Assembly (NCBI GenBank): GCA_002408065.1
Contig: DHQI01000038.1
Coordinates: 1-9,615, forward strand
Source: Bacteroidales bacterium UBA5342
GTDB lineage: Bacteria; Bacteroidota; Bacteroidia; Bacteroidales; UBA5342
Length of the DNA: 9,615 nt
Reading direction: 5' to 3'
Made by a program: the position numbers and the translations under genes. Within the stretch, counting starts at the first letter, position 1. Each line of letters begins with the position of its first letter. Below the pieces are notes generated by a model. That model worked only from the letters and a program-made list of their open reading frames with translations, did no database searches and was not told where the DNA came from. Positions 1 to 5,706 of the stretch are shown one piece after another.

Positions 1-22
1 TCCTTGGGAACTGAAAGCTTAT
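1..22 (+). repeat. 22-base direct repeat, left copy (GIY-YIG-derived)
   Basis: The first 22 bases of the window (TCCTTGGGAACTGAAAGC and four more) recur without mismatch at 4663-4684, and both copies read PWELKAY in the open frame. Sequence diverges from base 23 on. The left limit cannot be judged because the window begins here, so the true repeat may be longer. Confidence 0.85.
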
Positions 23-190
23 GCGCATGGCCCTATAATGGTGGCATGGCCCTTATTTTCACCAATGATGAACCAGAGCGCTACTCCATTCCGTGGTCGA
101 GATGGTATTAACTTTGAATTGATGGGAATCATTGGACAAACACCTAAAGCATTTAGTATCTATCGTGGTAATGACTACGACTTGAACTAA
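2..190 (+). CDS. C-terminal end of an unrecognised protein, cut by the window edge; begins with a GIY-YIG-like piece
   Basis: An open frame enters from the left edge and stops at TAA 188-190, giving 62 residues with no start codon in view that can be trusted. The first seven residues, PWELKAY, are identical at DNA level to the end of the truncated GIY-YIG gene at 4535-4687. The remainder (AHGPIMVAW at residues 8-16, later NQSATPFRGRDG and ending RGNDYDLN) does not continue as a GIY-YIG domain, which should show a Glu and a Lys-rich stretch. I do not recognise this part. It may be a fusion made when foreign sequence joined a broken GIY-YIG gene, or simply an open frame by chance. It converges on the operon ending at 306, leaving 115 bases with no clear terminator. 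An opposite-strand frame over 59-358 looks like a shadow. Confidence 0.35.
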   Translation, partial: PWELKAYAHGPIMVAWPLFSPMMNQSATPFRGRDGINFELMGIIGQTPKAFSIYRGNDYDLN

Positions 191-305
191 AGTGAAGGTA
201 TCCGTTGGGGCTTGTGTCTCAAATGCGGTGGTGATCATTGGCGCACGTGTTATAATTACATTCAGCATTTTGACACTAAGACAATAGAATAAAGTTGAGA
301 TTTGT

Positions 306-1502
306 TTAATTCCTAAACGATAATCCCAAAGCAAAAAGGTGCGCCTTGAGTTCATCACTACGTGAATAATAGGTGTACCTCAGCTTAAAACTCTCCAGTC
401 TTCCTTTTCTTTTGATGATCTTATAGTTGAGAAGCCCTTCTATGTTTTTTAGCTCATATTCTAATCCAATATTATGACTCGTAAAACCTGACAAGTCATA
501 GTCTGAAGTATAGTATTTATCTAGAATTGAATGTTCTCCTTTAGGCGCAAAATAGGTAGTGGCAGACTGGCTATAAAAACGATAAAATGGCGAGAACGTA
601 TTTTTCTCATTGACCTTAAGAGGTAAAGTAACACTTGCGGTATGGCCTTTTATGCCAAAGTCATCGTAGTAGTAACGATAATACAACCTTGTAATCAACC
701 AATCACTCGTAAAGTAATTGAAGCGTACTCCGATAGGGAGCTTGAATTTATGAGAAGGTAGTTGCTCTACTCTGGGCGTATTGCCGTTGTCCAAATCGCT
801 AAAATACACTCTATGGTAGGGTGTCGAAAGAAGACCTTCTTGGTAAACCAAATCAGAGAATAATGCCATTTGCATTCTTCTATTCAAGACTTGAGCCCAA
901 GAGAGAGATAGGGAATAAGAATTTCTTTTGTCGGTATGTACCAACGGCCCTTGTCCACGAAGCTCAAAAGGGTAGATGAGCGCCCAATTATCCAAGTAAA
1001 TATTTGATGAAATCCCCAACTGAGTGTTTTGCTGATTGAGCATTTTAAGCGCTGAAAAACCAAAACCGCTCGAAAAATAATCCCACTCATTTGAAAAACT
1101 GCCGTTAACCCCCAAGATCCATTCTTTTTCTTCTAGTTCTTTGTCATAGCTAAGGACGCCGTGCACCCGTGTATCTTTCCTCGATGCTCCAGATACGGTG
1201 TTGATGTTGATATTGTCCGATGAGGCTGAGGTGTAGGCATCTGCGCCAATGTTTAAGCTGATTTCCTGTCCATTTTTTAAAGGTACATTGACAATCACAG
1301 TAGGCATTGTAGCAGATAATTCCTCTGTTCCTTTTCCACCTGTCACGGCTGAGTGACCTCCATCTTGCTGGTAGTAACCAATGATGATATCTGTCTTTAT
1401 TTCTTTAAACTCTTCTACATCATAAGAGCTACTTTTCTCTTGTGCGTACACATTTGCGAAAGCGAAAAACCAAAGGATGTGTATCATAAATAAATGCCTC
1501 AT
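306..1502 (-). CDS. DUF3570 family outer-membrane beta-barrel protein
   Basis: This 398-residue protein is probably an outer-membrane beta-barrel of the DUF3570 family and the last gene of the ApbE operon. Residues 1-20 form a signal peptide ending VYA-Q. The mature part has many short alternating polar and aromatic strands (for example LITRLYYRYYYDDF) and ends in LGLSFRN, with an aromatic residue close to the C-terminus as in barrels sent to the BAM machinery. Near the N-terminus are SAVTGGKGTEEL (51-62) and SGASRKDTR (104-112), stretches I remember as characteristic of the family. SGAS at 104-107 resembles the core of an ApbE flavinylation site, but Asn rather than Asp stands three residues before the Ser. 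The start lies 10 bases after the DUF4266 stop, so the two are co-transcribed. Molecular function is unknown; a pore or electron conduit for its operon partners is inference. Confidence 0.82.
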   Translation of the reverse strand: MRHLFMIHILWFFAFANVYAQEKSSSYDVEEFKEIKTDIIIGYYQQDGGHSAVTGGKGTEELSATMPTVIVNVPLKNGQEISLNIGADAYTSASSDNININTVSGASRKDTRVHGVLSYDKELEEKEWILGVNGSFSNEWDYFSSGFGFSALKMLNQQNTQLGISSNIYLDNWALIYPFELRGQGPLVHTDKRNSYSLSLSWAQVLNRRMQMALFSDLVYQEGLLSTPYHRVYFSDLDNGNTPRVEQLPSHKFKLPIGVRFNYFTSDWLITRLYYRYYYDDFGIKGHTASVTLPLKVNEKNTFSPFYRFYSQSATTYFAPKGEHSILDKYYTSDYDLSGFTSHNIGLEYELKNIEGLLNYKIIKRKGRLESFKLRYTYYSRSDELKAHLFALGLSFRN

Positions 1503-1512
1503 AGTCTATGTG

Positions 1513-1728
1513 TTAATTGCAACCGCAGCCGCCTCCTGTTTTTCCACTACTAGCCCCTGACGCGCCCTCTCTATAGACGTGAAAAGTAGTCTCTGGCCCT
1601 TCCAGGCTTGAAGCTCTTAGCTCCATTTTCTTATCGTTGAGATAGGCTTTTTGATAAGGCTTAACTCCAACACAAGAGCTTAAGGCTAAAAAGCTTAAAA
1701 CAAGGATGATATATCTTGATTTTTTCAT
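1513..1728 (-). CDS. Small DUF4266 lipoprotein with C-terminal CGC tail
   Basis: A 71-residue predicted lipoprotein: a basic N-terminus (MKKSR), a hydrophobic core, and lipobox LSSC with the lipidated Cys at 19. The mature part is only about 52 residues. It contains VKPYQKAYL (22-30), a short charged stretch, a Gly/Ser/Ala-rich segment GASGASSGKTGGG (55-67), and ends CGCN with Cys68 and Cys70. The length, the early KPYQ segment and the Gly-rich CGC end fit family DUF4266, which is known beside DUF3570 and ApbE. The CxC pair could bind metal, form a disulfide or be reduced by the operon's thioredoxin; none of these is proven. SGAS at 57-60 is a possible but weak FMN acceptor motif. Its ATG overlaps the ApbE stop (ATGA), indicating coupled translation. 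Composition of the tail is unlike its neighbours. Confidence 0.82.
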   Translation of the reverse strand: MKKSRYIILVLSFLALSSCVGVKPYQKAYLNDKKMELRASSLEGPETTFHVYREGASGASSGKTGGGCGCN

Positions 1729-2717
1729 TGTTCGATTGTGTGTAATTGAATGTGATTCGACGTCAAAATTTCATTCTCAGAAGTGATAAATAAAGCCTCT
1801 ACTTGAGGCAAATGATTGACTAAGTACAAACCCGTTTCTACTCCTAAAACGAATAGAGCTGTAGCTAGTGCATCGGCCATTTCAGCATTTTGCGCAAGCA
1901 CAGATACACTTTTCAAGTTGTTCTCCACAGGCATTGCAGTCCTCGGGTCGATGATATGAGAATAGTATTTCCCATTGATTAAGGTACGCTTCTCGTAGTC
2001 CCCCGAGGTCACGATGGCTTGGTCGCGAATGCTTAGCCACGACTTAGCTTTCCTCTTATTGCCAGGGTCAGTAATGCCTACCTGCCAGGGTCTTCCATTG
2101 GATTGTGTGCCCCAAGCATAAAGATCGCCACCCGCATTTATTAGCCCATCATTAAATCCCTTATATCTTAGTGAATCTGCCGCTTTTTGTGCCGCATATC
2201 CCTTCCCGATAGAACCAAAACCAATTCTCATCCCTTTCTCTGTCAGGAATACACTGTTGTCTTCCTTGTTCAAGACGATGTTCTGATGATTTATGCGCGA
2301 TTTTAAGGCCTTAATCTTTGATGCTTCTGGTATCTGCTCCATCTCAGCGTCAAAATTCCAAAGTTGACTAATGACCACCGCAGAAATATCAAATGCTCCG
2401 TGCGTTAGCTCCGAAATATTCTTGCTTCGTTCGATCAACTGAAAGAGTTCCTTGCTGACTTTTACAGCTTTTATCCCTGCATTTGCATTGATTCGCGATG
2501 TTTCAGAATTTGCGTCCCACGAGGATATTAGTTGTTCTATACGTCGTATTTCAGCTTTCGCTAAATGTATACCACGGTTTGCAGTTGCTGTATCTTCGGC
2601 AACGATGTTTATCTCAAACCGACTGCCCATCAAGAGCAAGACTTCTTTTTGTTCTACTTGGGCATAGCTTTCGCAAAAGCAAAATAAGAGTAATAGGTAT
2701 GTAAGACCTCTATTCAT
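1725..2717 (-). CDS. apbE: FAD:protein FMN transferase, ApbE family, exported
   Basis: ApbE enzymes take FMN from FAD and link it by a phosphoester to a Ser or Thr of an exported target protein, using Mg2+. This 330-residue copy has a normal family length. Residues 1-19 form a signal peptide ending SYA-Q with no lipobox, so it should act in the periplasm. Family motifs appear in order: MGSRFEI (30-36), WDANSETSRIN (67-77), FDIS (109-112), GFGSIGKGYAA (166-176), INAGGDLYAWG (193-203), VTSGDYEKR (236-244), HIIDPRTAMPV (254-264), and ADALATALF (281-289) with the Mg-binding Asp282 and Thr286. The usual Asp in the DxGxxxKGY block is Gly here, a variant I believe occurs in this phylum. The start codon overlaps the thioredoxin stop by one base (TAATG). 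Its likely target is the DUF2271 protein encoded two genes upstream. Confidence 0.95.
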   Translation of the reverse strand: MNRGLTYLLLLFCFCESYAQVEQKEVLLLMGSRFEINIVAEDTATANRGIHLAKAEIRRIEQLISSWDANSETSRINANAGIKAVKVSKELFQLIERSKNISELTHGAFDISAVVISQLWNFDAEMEQIPEASKIKALKSRINHQNIVLNKEDNSVFLTEKGMRIGFGSIGKGYAAQKAADSLRYKGFNDGLINAGGDLYAWGTQSNGRPWQVGITDPGNKRKAKSWLSIRDQAIVTSGDYEKRTLINGKYYSHIIDPRTAMPVENNLKSVSVLAQNAEMADALATALFVLGVETGLYLVNHLPQVEALFITSENEILTSNHIQLHTIEQ

Positions 2718-3154
2718 TACTTGTTCTTCAGTCGCTTGTCAATCATTTTAGCATATTCCTCTGGGCTTACATTATGGTATTTGATAGTTCCCACTATGCT
2801 TTCATCATTATCTATAAAAACCAAAAATGGAAAAAGTCCTTTGGGGTTATATCGTTCAGCTATTTTCTCGTTTTCTTCAGTTTGAGCCTTCGACAGTCGG
2901 TTGGCTTTTTTTTGAGGAAAATCTACCTTGAGCCATACGAACTGTTTAGCATACTCCTGGAAGGTAGGGGTGTGTAAGATATTCTTTTCGAGCTTGATGC
3001 AAGGTGCACACCAATCTGAACCCGAGAATTGAAGGACTAAGATTTTTTGATCTTGGTTTGCCTTTTCTAGAGCCTGGTCATAGCTTGTTAGCTGCTGTGC
3101 ATTTACAAGAGAAAAGACTCTCAAGATGGATAGTAATACTACTAGCTTTTTCAT
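2717..3154 (-). CDS. Periplasmic thioredoxin-fold protein with WCAPC active site
   Basis: A 145-residue thioredoxin-like protein with an N-terminal signal sequence (residues 1-19, ending VNA-Q), so it acts outside the cytoplasm. After LVLQFSGSDW comes the redox pair WCAPC, with Cys49 and Cys52; the second half has GLFPFLVFID, in which Pro109 is the expected cis-proline opposite the active site. Size and the SDWCAPC context fit the short periplasmic thioredoxin family of Bacteroidota, which resembles the C-terminal domain of DsbD, rather than TlpA/ResA. Which protein it reduces is not shown; within the operon the only obvious cysteine pair outside this enzyme is the CGC tail of the DUF4266 lipoprotein. 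Its start overlaps the DUF2271 stop (ATGA) and its stop overlaps the ApbE start, so expression with both is very likely coupled. Confidence 0.9.
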   Translation of the reverse strand: MKKLVVLLSILRVFSLVNAQQLTSYDQALEKANQDQKILVLQFSGSDWCAPCIKLEKNILHTPTFQEYAKQFVWLKVDFPQKKANRLSKAQTEENEKIAERYNPKGLFPFLVFIDNDESIVGTIKYHNVSPEEYAKMIDKRLKNK

Positions 3155-3696
3155 TGAACCGTTTGTGTATAAGTGATTGATACATCTTTAAAACTAGATT
3201 TGTCGTCATATTGCGTTGAAATTACGCTATCTGTAAACGCAAAACTATAGGTAGAAACTGGCCCTTGAGCATTAGCATCAGTAAGTTCCAGTTTAAGTTT
3301 GTAGTTACCATTTGTCACAGCTTTCTGGTCTGAGTCTAAGAAGTTCCAATCTATATCGTGAGTTTTATGAGAACTAATAGTGGCACCTGTTACGGCATCA
3401 TTTTCGTTTGATGAGGAAGAGGCTTTCCAAGTGTATAAGTACTTTTTACGCTCAGAAGCACGTACTTTTAGGCTTCTTACAAATGTGCCATCTTCTTTTT
3501 CGATCCATACAGCAAGAATATGATTGGGGGCATATTCTCCATTAGGAGCTTGTGTTGTAAATGAGATGTTTAAGTTACGACCCGTGACTATTTGTTCCGT
3601 GTTTTTATCTTCATCTACAAAGTTGTCACTTGCAGTTTTATCACAAGCTATAAGTGCTAATATCAGTAAACTAAATCCAGCAATTCTTTTCATCAT
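3151..3696 (-). CDS. DUF2271 lipoprotein with a candidate FMN-attachment motif
   Basis: First gene of the operon; 181 residues. A lipobox LIAC puts the lipidated Cys at 18, followed by Asp. After a 20-residue polar linker comes a domain with ISFTTQAPNGEYAPNHILAV (44-63), WIEKEDGTFVRSL (64-76) and a late YKLKLELTD (132-140), the pattern of family DUF2271, whose members sit beside apbE and PepSY proteins. Inside the domain, residues 100-109 read DAVTGATISS. That matches the ApbE acceptor motif Dxx[S/T]GA[S/T]x[S/T], with Thr106 as the expected FMN-bearing residue, so this is my best candidate for the substrate of the operon's ApbE. Two adjacent Met codons start the frame; either could be used, and the downstream one (3693) also leaves a good signal peptide. 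No convincing ribosome binding site is seen. The stop overlaps the thioredoxin start. Confidence 0.85.
   Translation of the reverse strand: MMKRIAGFSLLILALIACDKTASDNFVDEDKNTEQIVTGRNLNISFTTQAPNGEYAPNHILAVWIEKEDGTFVRSLKVRASERKKYLYTWKASSSSNENDAVTGATISSHKTHDIDWNFLDSDQKAVTNGNYKLKLELTDANAQGPVSTYSFAFTDSVISTQYDDKSSFKDVSITYTQTVQ
3370..3399 (-). other. Candidate flavinylation motif in the DUF2271 gene (codons 100-109)
   Basis: These ten codons encode DAVTGATISS. The established ApbE target consensus is roughly Dxx[S/T]GA[S/T]x[S/T], with FMN on the second Ser/Thr; Asp100, Thr103, Gly104, Ala105, Thr106 and Ser108 fill every defined position. The match is seen directly; modification is inferred. Confidence 0.6.
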
Positions 3697-3787
3697 TCTT
3701 GAGTTAAATTGTAATTAATACAATATATAACGTAGACAAACTGAAATTGTTTGACTTTTTACTGAATCTTATTACTCATAAAGTGAT

Positions 3788-4427
3788 TTAATTCACTTTA
3801 CGGTATTCATTCGGCGACATACCAGTCTTTTTCTTAAACATCATGCTATAGTATCAAGGAAATTCAAACCTAAGGTTGTAGGCAATAGTACTTATGGATA
3901 CTGTAGATAGCATAAGTCGGTTTTAGTTGGTTCTATGAGGAGATAGTGAGTGTATTATGGAGTATTTTTGATGGTTTAGTTTTTGAGTAAATCACTGAGG
4001 TAGTTCGCCGAAAGTAAGGTTTTCTGAGCAGTATTTCACCGAAGGAATTCCTTTTTTGATTTATCTCCAAAGAAATATAATGATTCATAAGTTCTTCGAA
4101 TCTATCCAATAAATTTTTGTTATTCCTCTTTCGCGTTATGAATTGTCTATCGTAAGAATAATTCCAGTAGTTGTTCTAATGTATCAATATAGAGGTGATA
4201 ATGTGTTTTTTTTGTGCGTGTAGATATTATCACCTAACTCATTTCAATGTTAGCGATACAGTTGTTGACAATCTCTTTTGCTCTGAAGTTAAAGTGCCCA
4301 TTGGCGTTTGTACATCCTTTTCTAGACTGTTAAAATCTATAGCACTCACAAGAGGGGGCTTAGGCTTTTTATTGCCCATTATTTTTAGCAATTGACTGAT
4401 GGTTTCTATTTTGAAAGTCTTATCCAT
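3788..4427 (-). pseudogene. Degraded AraC-family transcriptional regulator
   Basis: Pieces of an AraC-type regulator lie in order on the minus strand in different frames. From 4427 the N-terminus reads MDKTFKIETISQLLKIMG and on to SAIDFNSLEKDV, a start known from Bacteroidota AraC proteins. From 4154 comes YDRQFITRKRNNKNLLDRFE; from 4051, in another frame, GIPSVKYCSENLTF; from 4011, in a third frame, SANYLSDLLK; and from 3919 the second helix-turn-helix, RLMLSTVSISTIAYNLRFEF, then PxYYSMMFKKKTGMSPNEYR and KVN before TAA at 3790-3788. There are at least three frame changes, an in-frame TGA at 3856-3854, and a missing middle of very roughly 80-90 residues against the usual near-300. It cannot make a working regulator. 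Lying 91 bases upstream of the DUF2271 operon in the same direction, it may once have controlled that operon. Confidence 0.85.
4193..4235. repeat. Perfect 10-base inverted repeat inside the AraC pseudogene
   Basis: AGGTGATAAT at 4193-4202 is the exact reverse complement of ATTATCACCT at 4226-4235, separated by 23 bases that include a run of eight T. It sits where the middle of the AraC gene should be, between the N-terminal fragment and the YDRQ fragment. It could be a deletion scar, the remains of a very small element, or chance. Confidence 0.55.
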
Positions 4428-4534
4428 CGTATTTTATTTTTTTTCATCCAGCAAGGGGATGCTATTTTTCTCAAGGTGTTTTTTCTCTATAGGCGAACCT
4501 ACACTATTGATCATTGCTGCACTAATCTTTGTCT

Positions 4535-4687
4535 ATGTTTTATGTTTATATCCTTTATTCAGAAATAGCCGATAAATATTATATTGGTTCTACCGATAAT
4601 CCACATCGCCGTATAGAGGAGCATAATATAACATCGGAACACACTTATACCTCCAAATATTGTCCTTGGGAACTGAAAGCTTATTGA
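4535..4687 (+). pseudogene. Truncated GIY-YIG (URI-type) endonuclease
   Basis: A 50-codon frame reads MFYVYILYSEIADKYYIGST at 1-20, then DNPHRRIEEHN at 21-31, and ends PWELKAY-stop. This is the first half of the small GIY-YIG endonucleases common and often multicopy in Bacteroidota: YVYIL stands for GIY, YYIG for YIG, and RRIEEH supplies the conserved Arg and His. Intact proteins are usually some 80-100 residues and carry a catalytic Glu and a Lys-rich segment after the PWEL block; both are missing because the frame hits TGA and the sequence beyond is unrelated. It is therefore most likely inactive. The last seven codons are duplicated at the left edge of the window. It is divergent from the AraC pseudogene, 107 bases away. 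Confidence 0.8.
4663..4684 (+). repeat. 22-base direct repeat, right copy (end of GIY-YIG fragment)
   Basis: Identical to positions 1-22 and in the same reading frame (PWELKAY). Divergence begins with the base just before the TGA stop is completed, at 4685. To the left this copy continues as GIY-YIG coding sequence; whether the other copy does so is hidden by the window edge. Confidence 0.85.
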
Positions 4688-5133
4688 GAAACAAAAGAGT
4701 AAAACGGAGCGTGATTAAATACCGGGGTGAGGGTAAGAAAATGAATTCCGAAGATACAATTTGAGGAGCCAAGGGGGTGGATCGTGGTAGAAGATAGCAT
4801 TGTGTAAGAGTTTCGAGGGCTTGACACACAGTTCTTTGTTGTCCTTGAGTTATTTGTCCACACTTCAGCTAAAGCCTAATGTATCGTATGGGGTTGTGAT
4901 CACACTTGCTGCATACACCCCACGCTGGGGTATTCTAATTCAGTTACATTCGTGCTTGTTTCCCCCATAAGAATTTTGTGTGATCCATATTTAGTACCCT
5001 TCAAACGTTTTGCTAAACACTAATGAAGCAGTATTGGCGAGCACTCCATATCGCTTTTTGGCCTTACTCATTTCGTAGGATTATCATCTTAAGATTTTTT
5101 TTAAGTATCTTCGGAGCTTTAAAATTGATTCCT
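4688..5133. other. Gene-poor stretch of about 450 bases without a recognised feature
   Basis: Stops are frequent in the plus frames up to about 5022, and the minus-strand frames here translate to low-plausibility Ser/Pro/Leu-rich protein without motifs. The only visible structure is a short perfect hairpin, ACCCCA-CGC-TGGGGT, at 4917-4931, not followed by a T run. The stretch follows directly on the broken GIY-YIG gene, so it may be decayed foreign DNA. It should also contain the promoter of cvpA, which I could not locate. An upstream in-frame ATG at 5023 would extend CvpA by 37 residues but is not favoured. Confidence 0.5.
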
Positions 5134-5658
5134 ATGAATTATCTTGATATAATAATCTTGGTGCCACTAGTCTGGGGCATATACAGAGGTTTTACTAAAG
5201 GTTTAATAATAGAAGTAGCCAGTTTGGCAGCCTTAATCCTTGGTGTGTGGTGCGCTATTCACTTTTCGGAATTTACGGCAGAGGTGCTGATCAATAATAT
5301 TGGTTTAAACATTTCGGCAAATTATTTGCAGCCGGTGTCCTTCGCTGTTACTTTTATTGCGGTAGCTATTGTGATAGTATTGGTGTCGCGTCTGATTGAT
5401 AAGTTTTTGTCTGCAGTGGCACTTGGAGGTATCAATAAAATCTTTGGAGCGGCATTTGGAGCTGCCAAGGTATTGTTAGTTATGGCAATTATCCTTTATT
5501 TTTTTAATGGAATAGACAATAAAACCAATCTGTTAGACGATAAAAAAAAGGAGGAATCGATGCTATATCTGCCCTTGGTGGAGATGGTGCAAAAGTGGAT
5601 GCCTAAGTTAGATTTGGACGAGATAAAGGAAAAAGTACCGGAGCCGGTTAGGATTTAG
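5134..5658 (+). CDS. CvpA-family inner-membrane protein
   Basis: With the start at 5134 the protein has 174 residues, normal for the CvpA family (named for colicin V production in E. coli; the basic function remains poorly defined, with links to envelope stress tolerance). The N-terminus MNYLDIIILVPLVWGIYRGF followed by TKGLIIEVASL is typical: an early Asp, then Gly-Tyr/Arg-Gly-x-x-x-Gly between the first two membrane helices. Four hydrophobic helices are visible, around residues 4-18, 25-45, 66-87 and 99-122, followed by a charged tail (DDKKKEE). An in-frame ATG at 5023 would add 37 residues (MKQYWRALHIAFW...), but the family begins at the MNYLD segment, so I prefer 5134; GGAG at 5112-5115 is too far away to decide it. 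RseP follows after 48 bases, suggesting one transcript. Confidence 0.87.
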   Translation: MNYLDIIILVPLVWGIYRGFTKGLIIEVASLAALILGVWCAIHFSEFTAEVLINNIGLNISANYLQPVSFAVTFIAVAIVIVLVSRLIDKFLSAVALGGINKIFGAAFGAAKVLLVMAIILYFFNGIDNKTNLLDDKKKEESMLYLPLVEMVQKWMPKLDLDEIKEKVPEPVRI

Positions 5659-5706
5659 ATTTTTGTTTTTCCGAAATTAGAAGTTGAAAAAGAATTATAG
5701 TTATAC

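Noticed and set aside
59..358. Minus-strand frame of 99 codons overlapping the left-edge plus-strand frame and the end of the DUF3570 gene.
   Set aside because: It overlaps the 3' end of a real gene, has no recognisable domain, and translates to a composition typical of antisense shadow.
3703..3740. Possible Bacteroidota promoter for the DUF2271 operon: TTTG and TAATTACA on the minus strand 19 bases apart.
   Set aside because: The spacing suits the -33/-7 pattern, but the -7 box matches TAnnTTTG poorly and would leave almost no leader; AT-rich sequence gives such matches by chance.
4195..4395. Plus-strand frame of 66 codons.
   Set aside because: It is antisense to the N-terminal part of the AraC relic, whose minus-strand reading matches a known family.
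4590..4863. Two minus-strand frames of 60-79 codons across the GIY-YIG fragment and beyond.
   Set aside because: They run antisense to a recognisable coding fragment, have no motifs, and are rich in Ser, Pro and Leu as expected of chance frames.
4917..4931. Short hairpin ACCCCA-CGC-TGGGGT as a terminator.
   Set aside because: The stem is only six pairs, there is no T run after it on either strand, and no gene ends nearby.
5023..5133. N-terminal extension of CvpA by 37 residues from the ATG at 5023.
   Set aside because: The family begins at the MNYLD segment; the extension resembles no CvpA N-terminus and the sequence before it is gene-poor.
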